Positions 12,960-26,100 of a stretch of DNA of 64,000 bases are shown here, in pieces. A program made the position numbers and the translations under genes. A model generated the notes under the pieces. The model had not been told where the DNA came from. It did no database searches and was given only the letters and a program-made list of their open reading frames with translations. This DNA is from Trichoplax adhaerens. Taxonomy: Eukaryota > Placozoa > Uniplacotomia > Trichoplacea > Trichoplacidae. The stretch lies in NCBI RefSeq assembly GCF_000150275.1, contig NW_002060957.1, positions 521,948 to 585,947 of the forward strand. Reading direction: 5' to 3'. Positions within the stretch are counted from its first letter, which is position 1; every line of letters starts with the position of its first letter.

Positions 12960-13725
12960 GGTAGAGACGGGTAGTCAAAAAGCCTCTTGTACAACCAGCA
13001 ACTTGCAAAATGACGAGTGATGGCATGGAGCCATGGACTACTGCGATACTGTATCTAGTAGTCGAAGATCGACGATCTACTGTACACACAAGATGCAAAA
13101 CATTGCATAGCAGATATTCAAAAAGTCTCATGTGCAACCAGCAACTTGCAAAAAGACGAGTGATAGCATGGAGCCATGGACTACTGTGATACTGTATCTA
13201 GTAGTCGAAGATCGACGATCTACTTTACTATACTGTACACGCAAGATGCAAAACATTGCATAGCAGATATTCAAAAAGTCTCTTATACAACCAGCAAACT
13301 TGCAAAAAGACGAGTGATAGCATTGAGCCATGGACTACTGCGATACTGTATCTAGTAGTCGAAGATCGACGATCTACTGTACACACAAGATGCAAAACAT
13401 TGCATAGCAGATATTCAAAAAGTCTCATGTACAACCGGCAACTTGCAAAATGACGAGTGATAGCGTGGAGCCATGGACTACTGCGATACTGTATCTAGTA
13501 GTCGAAGATCGACGATCTACTTTACTATACTGTACACGCAAGATGCAAAACAGTGCATAGCAGATATTCAAAAAGTCTCTTGTACAACCAGCAAACTTGC
13601 AAAAAGACAAGTGATAGCATCGAGCCATGGACTACTGCGATACTTTATCTAGTAGTCGAAGATCGACGATCTACTGTACAGTGTACACACAAGATGCAAA
13701 ATAATGCATAGCAGATATTATCGCG
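12960..13725. repeat. Tandem array, five units alternating 144 and 153 bp
   Basis: Successive copies of the segment beginning near TCAAAAAGYCTC are found at about 12972, 13116, 13269, 13413 and 13566, giving spacings of 144, 153, 144 and 153. The longer units carry an extra piece around TTTACTATAC after the shared GATCGACGATCTAC, so the real period is a dimer of about 297 bp. Each unit includes AGATCGACGATCT, a perfect inverted repeat, and an AGCCATGGACTACTG block. The repeated minus-strand ORFs of 65-111 codons across the array come from the repetition and are not taken as genes. Confidence 0.9.
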
Positions 13726-14672
13726 GAATCTGAAAGAAGTTTTGAAACATGCATAAAAAAGGAATTCAGTCTAACGATTGATTTATTAATGTAGGATTAG
13801 GGTAATGGAGGGCATAAGTAAGACTAATAATAGTATGAAGTGATAAAGAGCTGTGGTAATATTTGTCTCGGCAAATTGACTAGTTGAAGGCCTAAAATTG
13901 CTAAACTTGGACGTAGACCGGTGCCGAGTGCATGCATGTGTTCTAGCCCCATGCACGCTGATAATATCGCGTATCGCTATAATAAAACCGTTGGGAATGG
14001 ACTGCAATTGGATCGGCTGGCAATCAATGAATTGGATAGCTTTCTCGTATAATCCTTATTCTAGTTGAAATGCATTGATACGCATACATGCAATTATAGA
14101 AGTATGGTACTGTAAAGAGAAGCAAGTACATTAACATTCTACGCGTATTTCAAGTTTATACATATATAGTCATATACGTTGTAAGACGAAATCAGCTCAA
14201 TACAAACGCTAAAATAGAAGAACTGTTGAAAAAATGAAATAATCCAATGCGACGTTAGACTGCAAGTGATGATTAATAGCTGACTTTCGAGAACTGTTGC
14301 TTAAAATGTACTGGATAATGCATACGAAGTTCTAATGTACAATCTATTCAGTTTTGGCTCGGTATGCCTTAAAGTAGAAATAAGGCTTTCAGTAGATCAA
14401 ATGATAAAATCCACCACGATACCGATATCTGAACTTTGATAACTATTAATATATAATTAACACCGTATAAAAATTAAAGACATTGCGATATTTATAGCTA
14501 AATCTCGAAAAGCATACAAAAGCACATGGTTTCAAAATTGAAACAAACACTGGTTACAATTCTTTTTTTTCTAGTATCACAACTACAACAATGATAAAGC
14601 GAAGCTATTTTTTTAACGTTATTTCTAAGTTAAAATAGGAATTTGTCTTAATCAACCACGAAGTAAAGGCAT
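13726..14672. other. Intergenic, nothing recognised
   Basis: AT-rich DNA between the 144/153 bp array and the 3' end of the first lipoxygenase gene. A 73-codon ORF at 13786-14007 (minus) has no family features. Confidence 0.45.
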
Positions 14673-14903
14673 TTAAACACTGTTACTGTTGGTAATAAGG
14701 GACGGAAATAAGTAGGCGTAATTTAAATGCCCATCCGCTACGTTTTGTAGGTTGGTAGCAATTAGACTAGCTTCTAAAGTACTGGACTGAGCAGCAAAGC
14801 TGGTAACTAATGCTTGTGCTGGTGGGTCTTCAATGTCAGCTCCATAGTCAAGAAGGCTATCATGGCGTAATGTAGTTTGCAAATTTGCAAAATTTACTTG
14901 AGT
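14673..14903 (-). other. Last exon of lipoxygenase copy 1, C-terminal Val
   Basis: This 231-nt exon encodes the C-terminal helices and ends TNSNSV. In most animal lipoxygenases the terminal residue is Ile, whose carboxylate binds the metal; Val at this place is known in fungal manganese lipoxygenase. The paralog's last exon has the identical length. Confidence 0.75.
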
Positions 14904-16967
14904 CTGTAACAAGAAATTGAAAGGATGGTTTATCATATTCGTAACGTTAGTACGACTGCTACACATCAAAGTTTTATTGGTTACGCGTATAATCTCTTAC
15001 ATTCATTTAATCTTTATACTTACGATAGATTGCGAACCAGTAGGGAATCGTTCTGGCTGAAATCCAGCAACACCATCGACATCGTAATATTTTCCAGGCA
15101 TATTAGGCACAAAGGATGCATACTCAAGCAGAGGATAATTGACAGCCGCGTGCTGACCAGATGCAGTCCATAAAATCAAGTGGATGGCATTGATCAGTTG
15201 ACGTCTATTTTGAAACGCTGGAGGAAAATCTTTTATCTGTTCAATAAATTAAAACTGAAGTTGTTATTTAACGTAAAGGATAAAGCAAGAATTGAGCTTA
15301 TAACGAAAATGGGCGCCTATTTACCTTGCCATTTGCGGAGTTTGGAGTGCCTGTTGCCTCATTGGACAACTCATCAGCCCAGGCTTGTAATTCAAAATCG
15401 TTGACAACATCCGCATCGCTATCATAGTATCTAACAAACGAAGAATATTATTAGAATGGCATGAATAATTTCAGCAATATCATATTTGATAGCATATGAA
15501 TATACAAAATAGGATACATATACGAGTATTTAGCTAGCCCGTTAGACCTACAGAATCGTAACGTATTATTAAGAATTGATAAAATTGAACGAAAGTAGAC
15601 AACGATTGCCAATTAATTGGATAAGTACGTTATGGCGTATGAATTTTCTTAATTAATTTTAAAGCTACTATTAATCCTGAATTATTTTTAGTTAGCACTT
15701 TACTCAAAAATAAAATCATTAAACCAAAGATTTCGTCATTATCAAATTAACCGGTATATCAGTATGCTATGATAATTCACACTAGGCATCAATACATTAT
15801 ACCCGTATACATATTTATTAACATAGCACAAAGTGATAGTGTTATGAATTATAAATTTAAGAATATGAGAGAAGTATTGTACCATATACATCTTAAGTTG
15901 TAAAGTACTTTACGTATATATTAAGAACAGCATACTATAGCTAGTAAATAACTTACAATGAAATATATTGTTCCGTAAAGTCTCGTAACAGATCAAAGAC
16001 TTTCTTGCCGTCATCACGATATGGATAATAAGGTAAGATAGTTTCTGTTGCTGATTTATCAATTCCGTAAAGCCTGCAAAGCCGGCAGTGGCTATATTGT
16101 CATATTGGCCAAATTGAGGGATATGACTTAGCTCTACAAATTTGTTCAAGGTTAACGTGCCAACGCAATGACGGCGTAAAATTTGGCGTAACGGATGCTT
16201 TAAGGGCAAGTGTCGATTACCAACAACGCAGACTGGATCCATTAAGAATTGAGTTTTTAAGAGATGTTCAACAAGTTGACTGGAGACATATGTCGCTAAT
16301 TGAGCTCGAGTTTTAGCAATAGACCAGTTATCGCCATCAGCAGGGGTAAAAACTGAGGACGTTGGTGTGCTATCCATCTGAATTGCAACTGGCAGTAATT
16401 GACCATTATTGACATCGGGATTAGATACGAATATAGCAATTGGCGATGAGGTATTTTGCATTGTTCTATTATCAGTGGGTACTTCGTTGATGTCAGGTCC
16501 TTGCGGAAGTGCTCGTAATTCTGGAAATTGCATTACGAAGATACGACCATCTTCCAAAGCCTAATTTATTTTATGTTTACACAATTTACACAGTTATCAT
16601 CGATGACAATAATTATCCAAGGAAGCTCAATTATCACTACAATAACAGTAACATGATAAATTACTTTCTTACTTGATTTACAGTATTACCAAATGTTTGC
16701 GAATTCAATTTGGACTCAATAGCATTCTTCCAACCAAAATCAGGATTTAAGAAAGGTTTTAACTCAGAAACCTTAGTACCATCGAAAATAGCATCTAAGT
16801 AAGACCAAATGTTTATTTTTTGAGCATTATTAAAAGGAAATATTAAGAGATATCCATGTATGAAAGATATAGTACGGTATATCTTACAAGTATTATTCGC
16901 TCCGTGTGGCTCTATCAAGTATATTGTACAGGGTATATCAAAATGGAATTATTTATTTCTGTCTTAC

Positions 16968-17321
16968 CTCTCTGACAAACAACTTTCCAGACAGGCTTAA
17001 AGCAGCTAGTATAAAACAAGCGCAAGCCATATCGCGAAAAACGAGCTGATAAGCACTTTCGGAAGTAGCTTGGTGTGTTGTAAGTATTTTCAACGGTAGT
17101 GCCATCCAGCCACTTACCATATTTTGCTCCCACATAGACACGTGAGTACCATGCTTTGAAGTACTTATTAACAAGTTTAGCTTCCGTAGGATCCGACAAT
17201 ATTGGTAAACGGCCATGATTACATTTGCACTTATATTGAGCAATATGCCAGTTTGTGTAATGATATGGACGAAAGGCTTTATAGCAATGTTTACCAATTA
17301 ATTTCCAACCCTGTGGACAAG
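16968..17321 (-). other. C-type lectin-like domain exon, copy 1
   Basis: This single 354-nt exon encodes about residues 290-407. It opens CPQGWKLIGKHCY, the usual start of a C-type lectin-like domain, and ends VWKVVCQRG; WLDGT lies in the middle, as in the family. Six or more cysteines are present. Neither the EPN/QPD sugar-binding triplet nor the WND motif is visible, so calcium-dependent sugar binding is unlikely. Both flanking introns are phase 1. Confidence 0.9.
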
Positions 17322-17603
17322 CTACATGTACATACAAGATTTAATATTTTGGTTGCTTAATTCAAGTTACCATTACCGGTAATTAAGATCTGATTAGCAG
17401 ATCGGGTAATTTTGGAGAACGTGTTATTATTAACAAATTACTCATAAATAATGTGATTAAAGCTACTTCAACTTACATGATTTGAAAACTCTGGATAGCT
17501 GCAAGGGATGTAATCCTGCCAAACGCTGCTCTGCAAAGACTTTATCATCCGAGAAATTATCAATGATTAGATCACTAGGCATCGTGAGTTGATTTCCTAG
17601 TGC

Positions 17604-19930
17604 CTAAAGTAATGAATTTACAAAGCATGAATAGGTTTAGCTAAGTTTGCTATCAGTAAAAATTTCTTGATTGATAGTATGCTCTTAAAATAATTACATA
17701 GTATATGATTATACTAAAATATAGCATCCTATCAAAGTCGTTAAATCCAATTAGCTGACTTATCCATTTTTACCAATAAATTTCGTGGTGCAGCTAATTA
17801 CGATCACTGCATAAACTTATTTTAGCATGATAAATTATAACTCAGTATTATAGCAGTATACCATTGTATGTGATTATGACTAAGTCTAATAGTATCAGAA
17901 CTAATACCTATGTTGTTTCTTTATCTTTGCTTGCATTCAATTCACATTATATGATGCTTATGTACTTTATATTTCTGCATTGCATTTGTACTATCCTTCA
18001 CATAGGTTGCACTCTACTGTTGATTAGTACAACAGTAACTCACATTCCCAAATTACAGTTTGAGACTCAAAATTCTTTGAGTTTACCATTAATTCATTAC
18101 AGCCTGTCATCAATTGATTTCAAGATTTCAATCTTAGCTGTATACTAACTTAGATGAATTTAATCAACAAAAAAATAAAATTAAAATTAAATTAATAGCC
18201 TGATCGACACTCGAGGGCTTAGCCACACCCGAGATCATAATTCGAGGACAATTTAGTATGCTGATTATTTTGACGCATGCGTCCATTAAGCGGAAGGTAT
18301 ATTTCTTTTCACGATATAGTTCCGCAAATTTTCCTTTCTAGATATTATTTGCCAGCCGGACTAGAGATTTCTCCGCCTTTACCACTCCCATCTATTATTT
18401 AAAACTAATATTGAATGCGATCTGCTTTTCTTTTTTTTTTGTCACTTAATGAACAGTAAAAAGGATACGTCCGCGCATTGCAATCGATCGCTTAAAAATT
18501 GCAGAGCTATAATCACCTGGAATGATTTCAGCTAATTATGGCACAGTTGCCATGTATAAGGAATAAAGTGATAGTATGCAATGTAGAACTGTACGTCTTA
18601 ATAAAGTAACTATTGATTATAGCTCGTATGATGAAATGGCTCACCTACCCATATGAGCTATGTAAGGTCGTAGCTGATAGCCATACTAAGTATTATTGCT
18701 ATTTGAGCAATCTACTTTTAAGATTAATGACTCCTATACATTATCTAGACGAGGTATAGAATTGACGGAAAGGAAAAATTGCTAAATAGTACTTAAATTA
18801 AATTCAGAAATTAAATTAATCAAATCATTCTTAGCAAAGTGTGCCAATATTTTTTTATTACTATATCATCATTCAAATTTTCTTGGTTATTGTACAATTC
18901 AGCTAATGACGAACGTCACTGATCGTAACTAGTTGCTTAACCTATAATTTTTTTAGAAATATTTATTGAGTAGTGCTTATTTGCTGTTGCAAAGTATGGC
19001 GATGTCTTAAAAAGTCACGCAAAGAGTCAAAGGAGTAGGATGCAGCTGCCGTTAATATAGACAAAATTTCATTCCTCAAGGGATGTGTCCATTTCTGTGA
19101 TGCTAAAGCTTATACCTATTCTAGATGTGCAAATTGGCAAAGACTGACTAAAAATACTATTAGTCATAGGTCGCTAATTGCTGTACAAATTTTTTGAGGG
19201 ATCTTATTTTACATGGAGTGACTTTGCCAGTATGAGAATGCATGGATGCTAATAGTTTTTACTCTGTTAATCTTTCATATCAACAAAAACTTCCAATTAT
19301 ACTTTGCTATTAGCAATGCTGATATTGATTTGTTGATACACGTAATTATTAACTAAGCATAATATGGCCTAGTGTTGGCTTAATATTTACTTTCATAAAC
19401 ATAAAATATCTCAAATGCTATGATAAGGGTGGAGGAAGTAAAAGGCGGATTCGGATATTGTCGGTGAAATTCTCAATTAAATACTTTGCACCTACTTCCC
19501 GTAGTACTGAGGCTTACATTCTTTTAGAGTACCATGTACCAAATTGAGTCTATATATATAATGCATGGTAGGAAGTGCAGTACACTCAATGAAGAAACTG
19601 TTAATGTTATACTTCATATAGTCAAGATGTTTGTATCATTATAATATCTTTACAATAAATAGTAAAATATCCTTTCGCGTTAAGTTTAACATAACTTAGA
19701 TAAAACATTTGCTGCAAGTGAGGACTTGCAGTTATTGAAAGAAGACAATCAATGATTTATATAATTATTAATCTCATCTGAAATTCTGAGTCAGATACGC
19801 GAGTAAGATTAAATTTTAGAACGCTAACGTAATTATAAGCTAGTGCGTATATATATTTACGAAGAGAATTTTTATTAAGATCAAGGTTCAGTTCTATATC
19901 AAAAGCAATACAGTACATAAAGTGACTTAC
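17604..19930 (-). other. Large intron 4 of lipoxygenase copy 1
   Basis: A 2.3 kb intron, much larger than the equivalent 140-nt intron of copy 2 (34218-34357). A 94-codon plus-strand ORF at 17864-18148 is hydrophobic but resembles no transposase or known family. The size difference suggests an insertion, but I see no terminal repeats. Confidence 0.5.
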
Positions 19931-22900
19931 CAACTGCGCATCGTAAAAGAAGGAAAACAACGCCTTGTAGTCTTCAATAACGGTAAAGTCTCGAAGAGAA
20001 TTATTGCCAGTGGTAAGGAAAGTGGCCGCTAAGTTAGCACTGTCCTGTAACGTGAATTGATACGAAAAAAACCATGGATTTTCCAATGGATCACTAAATG
20101 CAACACCGAATGCTGTGCCTGGATCGGCATCCCATAGTGGTGGAATTAACACAGTTGGATCCCGCAGAGGATTATTAAAATCTGGTGTTTGACGTAATGC
20201 ATATATAGTTTGACTTTGGGCTAGTTCAGTTTGACGATCCGCTAAACATGCTGCACTAACGAATTGTGGTATATCGACTGGACAAGTATGGTTACTACGA
20301 GGCAATCCAACCAATTTATGATCCTTTTTAGATTCGATAAGTAAATCAGCTGTTTATAATTGTAGAGATAAAGAGCTATTATTAGATAAAAACACAGCAA
20401 ATTGGTCTTTGATACGATATTAACCAATTCGGAGATTGTTAACATAATATATTGTTTAAGTACCGTGATGAGTATACAACGAATACGAATATCAATATAT
20501 GATTAGCGCATCTCTATATATTCAACAGGTCTAGATAGGATAGAGCCATTTCTTCACTTTTTAATAGCATGATTGATTGTATAATCAGGGTCATTGCATA
20601 GTTACTGTAGTCACTTAAAATGAAACAATCAATTGGTTTTGCTATAGTCTGATACTATCTTAAATTTTATATTTATAAGGGTGAAACGTCAACATTGCAT
20701 AGAGTTTACTTATCTTATTTTAAGCAAGCAAACGATATTTTAACGATACTGCCGAGTTAGCTCGACGATGGATAAAATGTAATAGACTTTGCAAATTTGA
20801 TGTAATGATGTTTAGATAATTATCATACGCGCAAAGGAGAAGCCTTCTATTTTACTTCAGTCAAATTAAACGCTTAAGAAATATAGCATAAAGCATATAC
20901 ATATGAATTTATATAAATGAATTTATATATAATGGCCTGTAAAATCAATAATTATTAATATAAACACTGAAAAGGACAATAAAAATTAATTAAAGTAAAC
21001 GCTGAAGTTTCTAACTGACCTATTGGTCTATATTCTTGATCAGAAGAAGTCACATCACTTTTATTTTACAAGGATAATTTAAGAAATGAATTAGGTAACT
21101 AGCTCCAAGATCTATACATATAATAATTAATCTGATAATTTGATAAATGGATTATTTAGTTAGGGACCAATCGTAGCATTGAGAATGAAATCGATTGATG
21201 ATAACAAATAATTTATAGTCCATAATTTATTATAAATCGTATGTAATCATTAAGAACTTCTGTATCGCGTATATCGTCTTTAATATTATTTTTACTGATT
21301 CTGTTTAGTGTTGCAATTGAGATAAATCAAGATTGTTACAAAATTATGGAGGAGTCATGATCAACGTGAATATTTTAAGTAATGCTATGATTAAACTACA
21401 AATTATAGACAATAATCACTGCAATTAATTATTCCATTGCCGAAGCCTTGTAAGGATATTTATAAATCAAGTACTATGATTGTATAGTTGGCCAATATGG
21501 CATTCTACTTACTATTATCTTGGCTTTTGAAGAATTGGCTGTTAAAGAAGCAATCTGAATAAATTCCAACGCATAAACATGTTTCTGGTAAGATGCAGAA
21601 TTCACCTTTACCACAACTCTGACGGCAAACAGCTAAATAGATTGAAATTTTAGTTTTCTTAAATTTCTTGAATTAATACACATAAGGCGTTAAAATTTAG
21701 CGGTTTGGGAATTCTAAACTGCTAGCGATGACAAAGACTACTACATGCGTAGTGATAATGGAATGCTTTAAATTATTGACTTTTATAATCAAGATTAAAT
21801 CAACTATGAGTTAATATTATCCAAATTTTTATGAATTGTTATAAATGGCTTTTCTTTATACGATTAATCAGGTATAGAATGGACTGTAATGTACTGTACA
21901 TTAAATGCTCTATCATAAAGCAATAAGGTCCGCACCAGCTGTGTTCATGGCATAATAATATAAAGGTTCAGTTTTCGATTAATTTAAATTTTCTACTAGA
22001 TTAATTGCTAGTATGGTAACTGTTACAGAGTAAGTTAACTTTTCAAATAAGTTCACGTTTAATCCATGCTTCATATTCTATATAAGTCAAATAAATTATA
22101 GACAGCGCCATACAACTCCTTCACTATAGTTTTCTTGCACCGTTATCGTAACGTCTCTTATATTACTTTTTAATTTTACAACAACATTTTGCAACGAATC
22201 CCATAAATATTACATTGCAACTTAATACTACAATGTCTGGCAATGCATATATAATACACTAATTTACAGCAAATCGATCAACTACAACTATCCTGTATCA
22301 TATAGTCGGTACCGGATAAAGTGCAATTATGAGCTTGTGGCAATTTAAAGATCATAACGGTCACTTACAGAGTAAGATCATTACATGAGGTTAGCTAATT
22401 TATGAATAGTATCATGTCTTTGAAAAATTAACATATCGCATGCATTGCTATTCAAAGTGCATGAAATATCACTGCCTTGACATAATGACAAATATATTCT
22501 GTTTCTAAAACTACTTACGTGTAAAACAAGGATCTTCGCCATAAATTATTCCATTAGGCCTTGACCAACCTTCACAACATTGAGGATCTTTTTGATTTTT
22601 TATGCTTAAGTTCTTAATGATGCTATTTAGTCTTTGACCATCGCTGATTTAATTTTAAATGAGTAATTAAATAATCATAGGATACATAGGATCTGGCATA
22701 GTATCAAACTTAAAACACAGAAAAGATTTTTACCTCTCCACTTCGCAAACATTGTTATTGAGAAAGCCAGCGATGATACTTGCAATAAAAGGAACATAAA
22801 TTATTACTTATTCCATATATCTAATCAAACTGTCTATTTTTCTAAGGATATTTAAAAACTGATATAGAATTAGCAACAAGTTGTTCGTACTTCATAAAAT

Positions 22901-23195
22901 GCCCACAATTAAATAAATCAGCTGATCACAATGATGTAACTAAATTTAACAACGGGATCTATGTAGAGATATAGATAGTGTGTTTCGTGTCTCTTTAGTT
23001 TTTAAGACGTGAAATGCAGTTTTTACTCGCTTTGGCTTAAATCTCCAATTATATCACAATAGAAATAGTATGAAACACTTTTTTTGCACCCTTCTTTTTG
23101 CTGTATAGCTTCCCCTACCTTGTTAAACGCTCGTATTGTGATGAGGGTAGTGGCAAGATGGCAAAGATGGCTATAAGAGCCAATACAGACTTCAT

Positions 23196-26100
23196 TTTGA
23201 GACAACGAAATGAATCTGATCGTTCACTGTGCAACCTAATCAATTCAACGTGAGAATTATTAAGAAGTATCAAGTTGTTTATCAGTTTTTGACAGCAATG
23301 ATTAATCAGCCTTAATTATTTGTTAATAGTGCAATAGATTATGATGACAATGTGATTGACTTAAAACAATTAATAAACAATTATTCATCATTGTGCTCGA
23401 CATCGCTTCAATGAACACTATGTTAATATTGATCTAACTTTTCTACAATGCCATGCATTTTTCGATCTTATTTGATTCGCTGAAATTATTTTGCTTGACT
23501 TTTTGTAACCAAAAGACCACTTCGAAGAAGATTTAGATGGTAAATCTTATAAGCATTAATAATATCAGGTTTAAATAATACTTTCTTAATAAATACGTAG
23601 CCTACAGGCAATACAGATGGCTAGACTGCTAGAATTTAAGATAGATAATTGAATCCATAATTTTTATATGCCTTACTTCAAGATTTCGTTTAATTATCAT
23701 CACAATAAAATTATATAATAACATTTACTATTATCAAAGATACATTTTCGGCTAGAGAATAAATAATGGAAAAGACTAGATTTAAGAAATTATTATTTAT
23801 CAAAGTATGATTTACAGCCATTAAAAATTATAAGCGCTAAAACATAACTACGTAAGATATGGTAATGCACATGGAGCATAAAAATTATAAAGAATTTTTG
23901 CCCCTATTCATAAAAATGAATATTTAAATTAAGGGATCATTAAAGGATCCTTATATTGATAATTCATTATAATTAATTGGATTATTAGTTTTGTTTCACT
24001 AATTAATGAATGCTTTGCTAAATCACAATTGTTACGGTAATAATGAAAAAACCGTTCGGGGGCAACTAAATGCGGCAGTTAATATTTAAAATAAGATGCA
24101 TCGTCTATAAACATATTTTCGAAATTTGAAGGTTAGGATCCATTTATTTTCCTAAACTTAAAACAATAGAAACTACGACATTAAGTCACTAGGAATGATT
24201 CTCTTGGAGCAAGCCAATGTGCTATCGTTTCCAAAATACTTCTGATAGTAAAAATACCTTAGTACGACTTTTTACAAACGATTCTAGAGGTATAAATTGG
24301 GGTATACTTTGGAGTGGGTATAGTCTGGGCTGTTACACAGGTTCTCATTTTTTAGCATCCTTTTATAATTGGTGATATTATAGTCATATCATGGTTTTAT
24401 ATTTTAGCTAAATATTTACAGCGGTTAATTGAAGCTATAAAAGTATAGCTAAAGTAAAATTGTTGCAAGAATACAGATAATTTTATTAATTTAATCTAGC
24501 TTTCATTTTATGATCTATTCTTAGTGTATGGTACTGTTTTGCATAAACGTTGTATAATGGAATAGTATCATAATAATTAGTATCACTACTACGTAGTTAC
24601 TAATAAAGGAAACATTAGAGTCGTCTAATGTTTTAGAGGAGAGCGAAATCATTGTACAGTAGATTATAGTTGACTTCTATTACCCCAAAATACTACCATA
24701 TTAGTTGCGCTGCCAACAATTTCTAATAAATATTCAAACTTAACAAGATTTATTCATTTGCTAGATTTTTCGTTCTAATCAATAATTTTCAGAGCTCGAT
24801 CAATTTAGCTAGCGCTAGAACCAGTTATGTAGATAAATAAACGTGATTGGTGCTTTTAAGACTCTTGAGATAATATTTTGTAATAGATATCCTAAGATGA
24901 TCTTATTCTATAATAGCCTAGTAGTGACTAAGTCATGGTGTTATGATATATGAGCAGTATTAACTAAATATCATTCTGATACCATTACCTACTATATTTG
25001 CTTTTAAATATTAGTGGGCTAATAATTATTTTATCAGGTAATTCATTCTGATAGAAAGACATTAAAGAGATTTCGTATAATGCTATTTATACAATGTAAA
25101 ATTATAGATTATTGCATGTAACGATAGAAATAGATCTTAAAACGCAAAGCTTAATGGCATGAAGTTGGTTGATAATTTATTCCCAAATCTAATAAACTTT
25201 CATTCAATCCGTCATACCTTTACTTTAATCACACTCTATTTTCTAGTTTTAATCACTCTGAATCATTTTTTAAAGCCTCCTTTATTTCTTTATGCTTATG
25301 CTGAAATATATCTGAAGATATTGTTACTGCTGAAATACTTTTTCTGTCCACGTAAAACGAAAGGCAGTAATTTTAATTAAACAATATCACAGATATCAAT
25401 CTAATCTACGAGACGCTATAAAAATATGAAGCTGTGAAGCTTACTCAAAATATGCTTTGACATCGAAGTAATATAACGCTAATTCTATATCTATCAATAC
25501 ATCTATCGATCATCACAAAACTTGACTAAACTACATTGCTTTTCCTAAAAGTTCCAATAATAGCTTATTTTTGAGTTTGTAGCGCCAAAATTTTCATCAT
25601 TTATTTCTAAGAGAAAAAATTAAAAAGAAGTATCAATGCGTTGTATACAATAAAATATTTGCTTTTACCATGTTGTACTAGGACTTTCGTTAGCTAATTT
25701 AAAGGTTAAAGGTTAATATTTCATAATGCTTGTAGTATTTTCATAATGATTTCAGATACTGATATGGAAAGACTGGTAAATTTCTTTTTTACATACCTTT
25801 CCCTATAATACGTATGATTAGCTCATTTGGCGATGATAGTAAATAAAGCATAAAATAAAAGAATTATTGTATTTTATTCTTATATAGCTCTGATTCGATA
25901 AATGATATCATAGTGAATACAGATAAATAATGAGCCTAGGATGGGTTTTGTAATTTTTAATTGAAGTATTGAGGCCAAAAAGTCAATATATCTAATGTTG
26001 ACTAAGAGATATATGGCTACTAATTGTTTCTACGAGACAATGAAAATATTTCTTAAGTGCAAAGCTACATAAAATTGTCTGCGTATTCTGCCTTTAGTAT

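Larger units (their letters stand above)
14673..23195 (-). pseudogene. Secreted lipoxygenase with inserted C-type lectin domain (copy 1, frame-disrupted)
   Basis: Eleven exons: 23119-23195, 22519-22643, 21513-21632, 19931-20349, 17477-17603, 16968-17321, 16673-16794, 15957-16560, 15325-15430, 15024-15236 and 14673-14903. Exon 1 encodes a signal peptide (MKSVLALIAIFAILPLPSS). Exons 2-3 encode a Cys-rich EMI/EGF-like module (CCEGW, then CRQSCGKGEFC, CLCVG). Exons 4-5 start the lipoxygenase fold (RQTELAQSQ, VFAEQRLAGLHP), exon 6 is a C-type lectin-like domain, and exons 7-11 complete the catalytic domain (GDNWSIAKT, YPYRDDG, QHAAVNY). All phases agree except in exon 8: 604 nt where the paralog has 668, with the frame before about 16075 not joining the frame encoding YPYRDDG. 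Metal ligands: EHLLKTQ has Gln552 for the second His; QHAAVN is intact; the C-terminus is Val. It could be a decaying gene, or active if the frame break is a sequence error. Confidence 0.75.

Noticed and set aside
13128-13628. Several similar minus-strand ORFs of 65-68 codons
   Set aside because: They recur because the DNA repeats every 144/153 bp; the frames break at each unit and give no consistent protein.
23023-23205. 60-codon minus-strand ORF starting MSQNEVCIGSYSH
   Set aside because: It overlaps the signal-peptide exon of lipoxygenase copy 1 in another frame; the MKSVLALIAIFA frame ends at a donor in the right phase and is the real exon.
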